Source: Pterois miles
Lineage: Eukaryota > Chordata > Actinopteri > Perciformes > Scorpaenidae
DNA: 64,000 nucleotides
NCBI GenBank assembly: GCA_947000775.1
Contig: CAMQGK010000637.1
Coordinates: 16,932,501-16,996,500 of the forward strand
Direction: 5' to 3'
The translations under genes and the position numbers were made by a program. The number at the start of each line of letters is the position of its first letter. Positions within the stretch are counted from its first letter, which is position 1. Below are positions 1 to 10,860 of this stretch, piece after piece. The notes under the pieces are model-generated. The model searched no databases. It saw only the letters and a list, made by a program, of their open reading frames with translations, and was not told the DNA's origin.

Positions 1-3000
1 TCTCTTTTTTGCTCTGAGTTCTCTCAACCTTAATGTACTCTCATTTTACATTAGCTGCTGCTGCTACAGAAAGTTCCAGTTGAAACACATTATCTTTTGT
101 ATGGGAAAAAAAAAAAATTTAATTGAATACATGATAGCTAGCATGTCATGGAAATGCACTTACAGAAACTGTATTCCATTAAGGGTAGTTTGCTGAAACT
201 TCTTAAGTGAGGTGAACATGCTGTAAAAACCAACAGGCCTTGACCTTGTGTCTTATCTTCTTGCACACTATTATCGAATAGTGTGCACCGTTAATGCGGA
301 CATAGCAATAGTTTGCATGTAGCAGCATAATTTTTAAAACCTTTATTGTACTAAATCCACACAATAACACAAAATCTACACATTGTCAAGTGCTGTACAA
401 CATGACAGTTAACGTTTACGCTGACAGCAAAAAGTAATTCAACTTACAGACATCACAAACTCCCGCTGTGACTAGCTCAACTCTTTCCCACCCAGCTCTA
501 TTATGAGACTTCAAATATTAAACCCCCTCCTCCACAGTCTCCTTGGAGACCAAAAGGGAAGGCAGTGTCAGCTGAACATTCATCATGATCAAAGTGAAAC
601 CTATGTATCCTTACAATACCCTTTCTCTGACACACAGCTTCAAGATTCCCTCTGTTCATCTGCACCCAATCCCACACTTTGTCCTGTCTCACTGAGTGCA
701 ACCTCAGAAGAGAAGCACACCAGGCAAGGATGGATGTCAAATGCAATTAACCCAAAGAGCATCCAACACTTTACTTTTTCCTTTTATCTCTCTTCACAGG
801 GAGATTTCAACAAGGCCTCCTCATACAAGCTGTCAGCCTCCTATACCCTTCTTCGTCCTCAGTTTAGAGGAGATTTGATCACTCCTTGGTTTGGTTAAGA
901 CAGAGATGGAGCTACCGAATAGTAAAGTGCCAGGTGGAGGCACGGTGCAGGCTTTGATAAATGAAAGGTGGTGTTCTCATGACTCCACATAGCAAGGTTT
1001 GTACAGCTTCACCAAAAGGTGCAACAACAAGGATGACACAATCAAAATACTAAAGGTTGTGTCCATATGTTACTACTCTCTAAGATGGACAAACTTCAAA
1101 GCACACTTTTGCCCATTTTCCTGTTTTTCCCCCCATAGGATCCATGATAAACGTAGCTGTCCATTTATTAACTGCATGAGTAATTAGTGAGACATAGGGT
1201 AGGAGGGGACAGGGGAGGCAAAGGGCTTCAGAATAAAGAAAGCAGCTGGGAAACTAAATGAAATTTAGCTACATCTGCCAGGTTGGGATGGGGCTAATGA
1301 GGAGCATCTGGCTGGCTGGTTGGCTAATAAAGGTGGATAGTTGTTAATTACAGAGGTTTTTTTAGGAGTACATTTTAAAAGAAGTATTACTACTTTCACT
1401 AATTTCTCATTAAACCTGCTAGACTTTGTAGGAGCCTACATCTATATTGTATAGCACAGTCATGACAAGTTTATCTTCTGGGTGGTTGCTCAAATGTTTC
1501 CTGAGGTGGTATTATTTAATTTATTTCATGCGCAAAAGAAGTTTTGTGGTTGATTATTTGTGCAATATGACAACTAAGTATCAATGCCAGATCAGTACAG
1601 TACAATTTCAGCTGTCCAGCAGATGAAGATTATGTCTCTGGGATTAGCCACAGATGTGTCCAAAACCTTTATTTACTAGGCCAGCATAGTGGCTGCTGTG
1701 TAGCTTGTTGACTGGCTGTAGACAGCTGGTTGGTTAGTTGGATTATTGGTTGGATAACTGATTTCTGTAGTGATAACCAACTGTTTGGATTTCCAACTAG
1801 ATTTTATATTTAGGAGGTTATTGTGCTGGCCGGCCACATGCTTTATTTGGGTGGTTAGCTGGCAGCAAGGGTCCATTACTGCCAACATGGCTTTTTGGCC
1901 AGTGACCAGGACGATAAGGCTGGATGTTTAGTTGGCTGGCTATCCAGGATGATGGATCATGTGTTTAAATTACTAGCTGAATATCTGTCTGGATGGACTG
2001 CTGCAGTGGTTATCTATTCTAGAGACTGTCTATTTTGCTGCCTAGTGGATTGGGCGACTTCACGCATGAAGAGATTGGCGTTTCATTAATTGCTTTGCTG
2101 GCTAATTATTACTCTACAGTTATACATAGAAAAATCAGTGGACCATGGTGGGACCCCAGAGGAACAGTACAGATAAAAGCAAAGGGCTTTGGTGTGGTAT
2201 CACATCATGATTAATGCACTTTTTTTTTAAATACTATAATTACTCTTTTCCTGGTCAGCTTTTGTTCTGTCCTGTGCTCCGTGACTTTATACTGTATGCT
2301 GAAAGGGTTGCGTGGGGCTTCTGAGGTAATTGCTCCCCTTTGAGACGTATGTTCAAACATTAGACAAGGATTTCCCTGTCAGCACACTTCACACACACAG
2401 GTGGTGCATTTTACTTCAGCCAGCTCTGCTGCTGCTTAATCATGCAAAGATCCCCAATAGCTTCCTGAAATATTAATGGGGCGCTATTCAGAGCTAACAA
2501 GATTTATTATAAACTGAACAGATAAACGCATATAATCCTAGAGAGGTCAAATGATTGAACGTTATGATATACAGTTTCGTGCCTCATGAGATGTTTCAAC
2601 TGCCCATCGCATGAGGTTTGACAAAAAATTTGTCAATGTCTGACAAACAGGTTCAGGATCAGAAAATTACCACATGATGAAAGTATTTCAAACATGAACA
2701 CCTTTTTGTTTTTATTTATTTTTTGTTTATTAAGTGTAATCACAGTGAATATCAGCTTAAAATGTTAGCACAGGCACATTTGAGTGAGCATATTCAAAAT
2801 TTTAAAAGTTCCCATTTGAAAATAACGGACAGGTTATGGATAGCAAAGCAACCATTTTTCGTTTTCATCCTTTAGTTTTAATTACTGAATTAATTACTAC
2901 AGCAGAATCACACTGCCTCCACCCATTTTCTCTAAGTTTACAAAGTAGTTCCCACTTATTGAAAATAAATCAGAAATCTAAAATCACAAATCTCTTCTTC

Positions 3001-3889
3001 TGTGTGAATTGGGACACAGTGTGTCAGTAAAAAGTGAGCATTCATTTTAATGTAATTTTAAATGTCAGTATAACCAATTACATGATACGCCACTGTTAAC
3101 CTTTATATTTATTTTTCAGACGACTTTGCCATTATTTGATAGTGATTTGATTGACATTGCAGCAAACAGAAAAACATTTAAATGTACACATACTCTGCTA
3201 ACAGAGCTGTTTTTGTTTTCCCTGCCATCCATAGCTCTATATTCCCGTAGTGACACTGGAAAGCTTGTGGTGAAACCAAAGGCCTTGATCGGTTGTTACA
3301 GATGTAGTTTACATCTTCACAACATAACAGTAGAAGATTTGTGTGATTTGAATGGCTGCCTGTGGGTATTATGCTTCAATAAGTACGAAACTAAAATATG
3401 GTAAGTCATCTTAAATAGGCAATGCATATGTCTCTCGAGAGGGGGTGGATTGAGAGATTTGAAGAAATGGAAATGGATCTGTAGCTTGAGATGGATGAGT
3501 GATTGAAAACACTCCAAAAGCCTTTTTATTCCTGACTGTGTGGAGCATCTTTTGGTCCTTCTTTTTACCAGCATGTCATCTAAACTCAGAAATGTGATAT
3601 GGGACCGATACAGCATCGGGGGAATGAGTGACACATTTTTCTCATTTGGCCTTGGCGTAGCTGCAACAGCACTGATTCATCCGCTGCTTATGTTGTTCAG
3701 TATTATTGCAAACCCTTATGTTCGACTTGACTCACTTGTGATTCAGTTTGACTTCTCTTTGCAAAGACTGTTCTTCGCTAATGTACAGCAATTGCTATTG
3801 AACTCAAAAGTAAAAGACCCAGAAAATATGTCTGGAGGAATTTGTACAAGGCAACGAGAAGGCAGAAATATTGTGTTTTAGGGGTGCTA
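1..3889. other. no gene recognised
   Basis: AT-rich intergenic sequence with short unrelated frames only. A degenerate TTGGCTGGCTGG/GGTTGGTTAG theme recurs at 1305-1340 and 1690-2000, suggesting a decayed simple repeat. Frames at 3126-3404 and 3540-3881 are the longest; they have no recognised motif and AT-rich codons. Confidence 0.6.
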
Positions 3890-4851
3890 GTTTTAAAAGA
3901 TTTTCATAACGATAACCAACCTTGTTAACCAGTTATTGACCATTAGTTATTAACCGTGCAGTAGTGCGCCAGCTGCAGTATATGAGCACAACAGACAACT
4001 GAGTCAACAGCTCACCATTAGAGTTACTAGAGCAACCACCATGCTGCCTTCACTGTCTCCAGTCACTGTCAGAAGACTTACTGTAGCAGCCACCGTGCTG
4101 CGTTCACTGTCTCCAGTTCACTGTCTGGAGAGTTACTGTAGCAGCCACCGTGCTGCGTTCACTTTCTCCAGTTCACCGTCTGGAGAGTTACTGTACCAGC
4201 CACCGTGCTGCGTTTACTGTCTCCAGTTCACTGTCTGGAGAGTTACTGTAGCAGCCACGGTGCTGCGTTCACTGTCTCCAGTTCACCGTCTGGAGAGTTA
4301 CTGTACCAGCCACCATTCTGCGTTCACTGTCTCCAGTTCACCGTCAGGAGACTTACTGTAGTGGTCACGATGCAACTTGTAGTGTTGCGGACATGCAGCC
4401 ACTTTCCCAGTCAAAGTCTCCACCGCACATTTAGTTTAGTTTAGCAGGTTAACGATAGTGATTAACGATAGGGATTGTCTGGCAAATACTGTAGCGTAAC
4501 TTCAGCATGTTTTCAACAGACAATGTGTGTGTGGCGGCGGTGAATGTGGGTTTGTCTGTGGTGTTATAGCTGTGAACGTAAATGTAGGTGCAGCAGACAG
4601 TGGGTGTTTAGTTTATTTGTCGGTGAATAAATGCTACGAGGCAACAAGCTACAACTCCTTCAACTTCCTCTATCTGCGCCGGCTCTCTCTTAAGGTGGAC
4701 CAGCTTTTCTCCTTAAAGTGACCATCTGCTCCTCTGCGTTTTTCTCAGCTTTTTAATTAATTATTTATATTTCTGTAAAACTTTTAACCTATCGCGTTAA
4801 TCAGTTAAAATGCTAATGTCGGTTAATGGTTAAACAGTTAATTATTAACAT
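3890..4851 (+). mobile_element. TIR-like DNA element containing a 55-bp minisatellite
   Basis: The ends are rich in GTTAACCAGTTATTGACCATTAGTTATTAACC-type sequence at the left and GGTTAATGGTTAAACAGTTAATTATTAACATC at the right, roughly inverted. The right part (GTTTATTTGTCGGTGAATAAATGCTAC, CTTAAAGTGACC, CTCAGCTTTTTAATTAAT) recurs reversed at 62698-63032, which shows it is dispersed. I see no transposase. Confidence 0.6.
4031..4370 (+). repeat. minisatellite, 55-bp unit, about six copies
   Basis: The unit starts GTGCTGCGTTCACTGTCTCC, continues AGTTCACTGTCTGGAGAGTT and ends ACTGTAGCAGCCACC. Successive units begin at 4095, 4150, 4205, 4260 and about 4315, with a diverged one before. 55 is not a multiple of three, so frames through it rotate; the 79-106 codon frames here are artefacts. 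Confidence 0.85.
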
Positions 4852-6894
4852 CTTTATTGTGTTTACAACATAATGCATCACACATAACAAGTGTAAGAAA
4901 CCTGCTGTCTAAGATTTTAACACTTATTAGTGTTTTCATCATGACATTCAATCAACAAACTCCTGACTCTCTCTATGAAAACTGAATATTAGAAGTTAAC
5001 CAAACAGTAGAACTACTGCATTGAATTGCGTGACATAAAACACTTAATATCGGATCAACCTCCTAATGTTTGAAACTGGGTTTATCCAAGATGACAAGCT
5101 TATTACAGCGTGAGATCTTACTGTATGTTGACATACAAAGCTTTACAGGGTTTAGAAGCAGCTTTCCCTGCACTGCAGGCTACAGCTACACTAATACATT
5201 TTCATTTTAAAATATATACGTTTTGCTGCGTTCATGCCTAGCATTCACACTACTCCGATCACATATTGATTCTCAAGTCATTTGTGTCTTCCAAGTAGAT
5301 ATTGGCAGACTGTGGAACTGGAGAGAGTCGTCTTTCTTAGTTGGCATACAGTATATTGAAAGAAGAAGTGCAGGGATGGCCTTCCAATATTTTCAGGAAA
5401 ACACAAAGACAGAGAAGTAAAACATTTAACATACAAACATGGACCATGAAAGAGGAAATACTAAAATGTGTGCAGGTATACAAGAGCAAGATTTCCTTTA
5501 AGCTTTAGGCCAGCTGTGATAAAGGTTAACAATATACAAGTGGTGACATGCATGTGATCACACTGAACACACACAATACAGAATATCCAAACATGTGCAT
5601 TGACCTTTCTCGAATCCCATCGTGGACTTGTCTCCAGCCTTAATGAGACCACTGGTGAAACAGCATTCAGGGATGGCCTGGTTTGACATGACGGGGAGCG
5701 TAAAATCAACTGTTTCACCATGATGACAGAATTTATACCTCTGCACCCAAAACACTGGCGTTCTGCGTGTTAAACTGCAATGTGCTGTTAGCCACAGTAT
5801 TTTTATGGAATTGCTAGAATGCTCATTACTAATTAGTTTTTTAAAATGAGCAGTGATGTGTAGTTGATTGTGTTTTTCAAGTGATCAAACACTGCTGGCT
5901 AACGCCTAAATTGTGCTGGCACACAGAGATGGATAAAACAGCCCCCTCAATCACAACTCCAGCCATTGCACTGGATAATATTATCTATTACAGACCGTCT
6001 GTAACAGAGAATAATATCAGTTCAAAACCAATCAGCACCCTTTAGCGACAGCTTTGGTGGCAGAGGCAGAATCAGTTTATGCTGTACAGTCTCCTGGGAG
6101 TAGCCTCAGCTGGTCCTCGGTGACCTTTTCCTGCTGATTTGGTGCATCAAGTTTTTACTGCATGTTGAATGATGGTCATATGTATTTTGACAGAAGCTCA
6201 TCAGCAAGAGATAGTTGGACTGACCTGTAGGGGCAGGTAACAGTGTCTACGCTCAATCAGGCCATGCCATTGCACTGAAGTAATTAGCTCAAAATATATG
6301 CAGGTTACTAGAGAGAAACTGGCAAAAAATAGGCTTTCAGCTCTTCAGTGCCTTGATGTTAAAATCTGAATGAATAAAGCTTTTCAAGTTTTTCAGGCAT
6401 TATGTGCCTTTTAGGTCACAAGAGAGAAGGACACACAGGTTGTGCTAATATTCAAGGGACATAAAGCAAAAAAACAAAATATTTTATTGTGACTTATGAA
6501 TTCTTATGTATTCACTTTACTTACTAAGTTCTTTGGCATTGAACTGCAGGGCTTTGCACCGCTGAATGAACATATACAGACAGGTGACAATTTGCGGGAA
6601 AAGAACTGAATGAATGAGATGAAAAACCTAAAAAAATCTAGGTGCATCCATCAAAAGCAAAACGTTCTCCAGATGGCTTAAGTGTCATTATTCTTTCTGC
6701 CTTTTTAATCATCCAGGATTGTGACACTAACATGCTGGTTAAAAGCAAGGAATATCAAAAATGTTGATATTAAAAAGTCTGGTAATGTAGATTTGTTGAA
6801 AGGACTAGCTGTTACAATCCCTAGTGTTGCACCGCTTCTAATGGGGAGTCCTTGAGGAAAGGAAAAAAGAGGAGAGAAACGGGCTGCTTTAAGG
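4852..6894. other. no gene recognised
   Basis: AT-rich, unique-looking sequence. Only short frames on both strands, none with a domain or splice-flanked coding pattern. Confidence 0.6.
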
Positions 6895-7385
6895 CTTTAC
6901 CACTGGGACACATCGTCAGTTGTGTACCTCTACATCACCGGGTGTTTCGGCCATTTATCACAATACACCCTCCGCTGAGGCAGGCCCACCACAGGTTGAT
7001 CAAGCCTGGGTGTGTGTCCCGTGGTTAGGTGTTTGCCTTAACAGCCCAGCTGGTGTCACTCCTCTTCAACCACAGCCAGTGGCTCGTCCTCTCGGCAGTG
7101 TTGGCCAGCTCTTTGATGGCCTGTCTATGAGCCTGTCCCCTGACTCCAACCTCCCTAAGGAGCTTTGCTGCTGTACTGGCTACAAAGCCCCGACAACCCC
7201 TTCTCCACCGGACGCATCCGTACTTTCCAGCCTCTGTCCTCTGCCTCAGCTGCTATGTTGGAGTACCTCAGCTTCTTACGTTCGTACGCTTCTTCGATGG
7301 CGTCCTCCCAAGGAACTGTCAGCTCTATGATGTAAACAAGCTGGCAGGTATTGGACCATTGGACGAGGTCTGGTCGCAGGGTGGT
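6895..7385 (-). mobile_element. decayed non-LTR retrotransposon (LINE) fragment, 3' end of the reverse-transcriptase ORF
   Basis: Read on the minus strand from about 7385 it gives LRPDLVQWSNTCQLVYIIEL, then TVPWEDAIEEAYERKKLRYS, then NIAAEAEDRGWKVRMRPVE. This is the familiar fish LINE pattern (VYIIELTVPWE...AYERKKLRY...GWKV...PVEVGCRGFVA). After PVE the frame is broken by a frameshift and stops, but later pieces (LREVGVRGQAHRQAIKELA, AERTSHWLWLKRSD) are still readable in other frames. The plus-strand 136-codon frame here is a shadow. It is a dead 5'-truncated copy; the LINE clade is not assigned. Confidence 0.75.
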
Positions 7386-7429
7386 TGTTGCTATATATAT
7401 GATAATACTATAGCATGCTGCTGGGCCTG

Positions 7430-7760
7430 TTTACAATAGACTGTATTTAAGACGTGGATGTAGTCACAATGACGTTATCCATTGGTTTGCAGACTGCTGT
7501 TTTGAAGCCTTGAATTCAGCATTTTGGCTGTCACCATCTTGGTTTTTGGCCTTTGCCATCTTTAACTTCTATTTGACTCTAAATAAGACCATAATTTATT
7601 AAATGAACATGTTGTGTTGAAGAAGACTTGAAAATAGCGATTGAGACCATAAACTCATGCTTACAATGTTTACTGAGGTAATAAATCAAGTGAGAAGTAG
7701 GCTCATTTTCTCATAGACTTCTATACCATGAGATTTCTTGTTGCAACCAGAGGAGTTGCC
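7430..7760 (+). mobile_element. dispersed element family C, copy 1
   Basis: Shares ordered blocks with 25735-26290: GTCACAATGACGTTATCCATTGGTTTG, TTCAGCATTTTGG, GACCATAATTTATTAAATGAACATG, GACTTGAAAATAGCGATTGAGACCATAAACTCATG and GGCTCATTTTCTCATAGACTTCTATAC. It has an internal deletion relative to copy 2. Confidence 0.7.
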
Positions 7761-7954
7761 CACTGCTGTCCACACAGTCATCCCATCACTAGCTCTCTAT
7801 TAAAATTCACAGTATACTGGGTAATAGGAAATGTAGAAGCACAAGCCAAAGGTAACTGTACCTGCTGTTTGAAACTTCAGGGTCACATGAATTGGGCCAT
7901 GTTTTGGTGTAAAACTTAAACATACATTTCGGTCCTTGTGTTGAGGATGTTGGG

Positions 7955-8190
7955 CTATATGCTTGTCCAGTATAGTAGGGACTTGTAAGGCACATTTTTA
8001 CCCAGATGGCAGTAATAAGTTGTAATAACCTCCACCTTGTGTTCCAGTGGGTGGTGAGAGTCAGACATCAGATACTGAACGGTGGACTGTAGAATATAAT
8101 GCGTATGGCTAGAGTGTCTGAGAAACTCAGGAGGATCTTCAATAAACACTGTGTTGTTCCAATCAAGCCACACAATATGACAGAATTGTG
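7955..8190 (-). mobile_element. decayed retroelement reverse-transcriptase fragment, probably Penelope-like
   Basis: The minus strand reads VFIEDPPEFLRHSSHTHYIL, then QSTVQYLMSDSHHPLEHKVE, then VITTYY. QYLxxDSHHPLEHKxxVIxT is a motif I associate with the reverse transcriptase of fish Penelope-like elements, where it follows FLDTLV...YRKPTHTD. That preceding part survives only as FSDTLAIR in another frame. Frames break repeatedly, so it is dead. Confidence 0.5.
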
Positions 8191-9038
8191 TCCACCCTGA
8201 AGACCATACTCCCAAAAGCAAACAGGGCAATGTAATACACAGTCCAGTGCAAAAAGAAATGCACAGTTATATACACTTGGGTGATGGTACAACCTGCAAG
8301 CACACAGCCCACCAAAGAAGACGCTTTAACAAGTGTACAAAATTGAAATGTCAGGCACCGTTTCACCTACAGCTGTAGGACTTCAAAATGATATTTTATG
8401 AATGCAGAACTTTCCAAAATAATGAATACAGCTTGTATTCACTGTGTCAAAACTTGCCCTTTAGATTTACAAATACTGTTGCACTTAAAAATGTACTATA
8501 AAATGTATACTTTACGTTAGGTAAAGACTGAATGATTTAGGGTTACAGCACAGGGGGGTTTTCCAGCCCCCTTTCTTTCTTTTGTACAAGAATCACTGAA
8601 AGCAAACTTCATCTTTATGAGGTCCTGGAGAGCGCTGGTTCATCATTTTGGGTAAGCTAATGTGGCTGGTGGAAAATGTCAATTCATCCACCTCCAGATG
8701 TCTCCTTTGACCCTCTCATGCAGGCTGCAGCAGTAACTTGGTCCAACAGTAAAGGGGCACTGCAGTGAGATTGGACACATTATTTGGCAAATTACAGAAC
8801 AAACAATGCATATGTCACAGACTAAAACTTTCACTGCATAAAATCAGATCTTACCCATACGCAGTGAATTCTTCCCTATGAGCTGACTGTGAATTTGTAA
8901 ACTCTCCATATTTTCTGAGAAGTGGATCTTTGTGTTTAAAATGCAGTGAATTGGTCTCCAGTTGGTTTTGAGGCAGCCAATATTTCATGCAAAAGCAATA
9001 AACAGCCTGGGGGCAGAGATTCAGTTGCATACACCGGC
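8191..9038. other. no gene recognised
   Basis: Intergenic. Minus-strand frames at 8068-8366 probably belong to the decayed retroelement described at 7955-8190. Nothing else seen. Confidence 0.5.
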
Positions 9039-9084
9039 CAAAAGCTTGAACTGAGCGAACGGAGTTGCTCAGTTCAAGCTTTTG
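9039..9084. repeat. perfect hairpin, 18-bp stem and 10-nt loop
   Basis: CAAAAGCTTGAACTGAGC (9039-9056) is followed, after GAACGGAGTT, by its exact reverse complement GCTCAGTTCAAGCTTTTG (9067-9084). The flanks do not extend the pairing. Its function is unknown. Confidence 0.9.
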
Positions 9085-9589
9085 ATTTTATATTTGCTTC
9101 AGTGATAATATTTGACAACTCATGCTTTGAGGTTTATGTGCTTCCTTTATTTATTCATGTTATACTATATAAAGTCATGCTGCATTACAGTCAGGAATAC
9201 TGGCTTTTTCAGAGGCATAAGACTTCCTGCAGTTGTTTTTTTGTCTTGCGTTATTGGATCTCGCAGAAGTGAATAACTGTAGCTGCTCTGAACCCCTTCA
9301 ACCTGTAGGGGTCGGGTTGAGCTATAGTGCAGCTCATGGGAAGATATGCTAAAGAATTTCAGAGATGATACTCCACAATGTTATTTTATGGGAAATGGCT
9401 GCTCACTGTCTAGTGTTTCACATATGCAGAGTGATAAAGAGGGATGGAGGTGTCAGTGTATTTAATCTGCATTTTCAATTGGCCGGCCAACTAGGAATCA
9501 CCAGATGTTCAACACATTGTTAATATCACATATCAGGCATTAGCGTGATGTATTCTTTTTCTAGGAAAAAAAGAAGCATAAATCAGTGG

Positions 9590-9830
9590 AGAGGGATTGG
9601 TACTGGGTTGGTCGGCCCATACTTGAAATAGCTTAGTTACTGTTAAATGGATGGCAGTCCCCAGAGGATGAATCTGAAAGACTTTGGTGATTCCCTGACC
9701 TTTCCTTAGCACCACCATATTGTTGACAGTTTTGATACTGAGTGAAATATCTCAAGAACTGTTGGATGGATTGCCGTGACATTTGTTCCAACAGCCCAGT
9801 CACCAGGAAAAAATGTTGGCACTGGACGCT
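9590..9830 (+). repeat. dispersed repeat family G, copy 1
   Basis: CCCCAGAGGATGAATCTGAAAGACTTTGGTGATTCCCTGACCTTTCCTTAGCACCA followed by GAGTGAAATATCTCAAGAACTGTTGGATGGATTGCCGTGACATTTG is a common fish repeat. Other copies are at 27615-27815 and, split by a SINE, at 10355-10411 / 10804-10860. Confidence 0.65.
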
Positions 9831-10019
9831 TCAGCAAACCAGGGATATGTTGAATGTCGACACTTGCATTCGATAAGAGCAAGTGACATAGTTTAAATAG
9901 CAGAAAGAGGCACACAGGGTGCGTTGGATGGACCCACCAAGCAAGGCTTTCATCGAGGAGACCGGATTTCGTGTCCTGTGCATCACGTTACAATCAGCTG
10001 TTTGTGTACTGTGTTCACA

Positions 10020-10215
10020 ACGTTCATGGTCATTGTCACTGGATAAATGTCGTAGTTTTAAGCCAAACCATGTAGTTTTTTCCTAAACCTAACTATAGTT
10101 ATCTTGTTACATTATTATCTGAACACAAACTATGATGTTTTTGTTAACCTTAACCTTAAGTAGTTTTGTTGCCTGAGCCTAACCAATAGTTTCACAATGT
10201 TAACCACCCCACGTG
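10020..10215 (+). repeat. dispersed repeat family F (CCTAAACCTAAC-type), copy 1
   Basis: AAGCCAAACCATGTAGTTTTTTCCTAAACCTAACTAT and GTTTTGTTGCCTGAGCCTAACCA. Related sequence occurs at 53575-53688 and 63240-63345. Confidence 0.55.
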
Positions 10216-10419
10216 GTGCACGTGATACATAACTGATATGAAATTTATATTTTGGTTCAGAAATGTTGCTATTCAACATATCCATGGTTTGCAGAAATGT
10301 GCAATACCAACAAAAAAATATTCTGGGGATGTGGTTGGGTCTAAGTATCTAAGGTCCCTAGAGGATGAATTGTAAAGACTTTGGTTTTAACATCCATTGA
10401 AATATTCAAATATGTTCAA

Positions 10420-10803
10420 TGGGGGGAGCTGCACAGTGGTGCAGTGGTTAGCGCTGTTGCCTCACAGCAAGAGGGTCGCAGGTTCGATTCCAGGCTTGGG
10501 ACTCTTCTGTGTGGAGTTTGCATGTTCTCCCCGTGTAAGCGTGGGTTTTCTCCGGGTACTCCGGCTTCCTCCCACAGTCCAAAGACATGCTGTTTAGGTT
10601 AACTGATGACTCTAAATTGCCCGTAGGTGTGAATGTGAGCGTGAATGGTTGTCTGTCTATATGTTGTCTGTCTCTATGTGCCCTGCGATGGACTGGCGAC
10701 CTGTCCAGGGTGAACCCCGCCTTCGCCCAATGCCAACTGGGATCGGCTCCAGCCCCCCCGCGACCCCTAACGGGATAAGCGGTTGACGATGGATGGATGG
10801 ATG
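10420..10803 (+). mobile_element. tRNA-derived SINE with LINE-like tail (family D, copy 1)
   Basis: The head carries pol III promoter boxes: A box TGGTGCAGTGGTTAGC (10438-10453) and B box GGTTCGATTCC (10481-10491). The body contains GGAGTTTGCATGTTCTCCCC and GTCCAGGGTGAACCCCGCC, and the tail is ATGGATGGATGG. Near-identical direct repeats flank it (ATGTTCAATGGG at 10412, ATGTTAAATGGG at 10801), consistent with a target-site duplication. It is inserted into an older repeat (family G), whose halves lie at 10355-10411 and after 10804. Confidence 0.85.
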
Positions 10804-10860
10804 TTAAATGGGTTGGCACAGAATTTGGCACAGACATTCATGGTTGCCAGGCAACAATCC

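Noticed and set aside
503..898. 131-codon plus-strand frame near the window start
   Set aside because: No recognisable motif, low-complexity Ser/Leu content, overlapped by equally open minus frames.
3540..3881. 113-codon frame with a hydrophobic stretch, and the frame at 3126-3404
   Set aside because: AT-rich codons, no domain, no splice or promoter context and no resemblance to a known family.
6920..7330. 136-codon plus-strand frame
   Set aside because: Shadow of the LINE reverse-transcriptase fragment on the minus strand.
10438..10491. tRNA gene call from A and B box matches (also at 34.1 and 37.0 kb)
   Set aside because: The boxes belong to SINE heads. No cloverleaf with intact anticodon and acceptor stems, and the body continues as a SINE.
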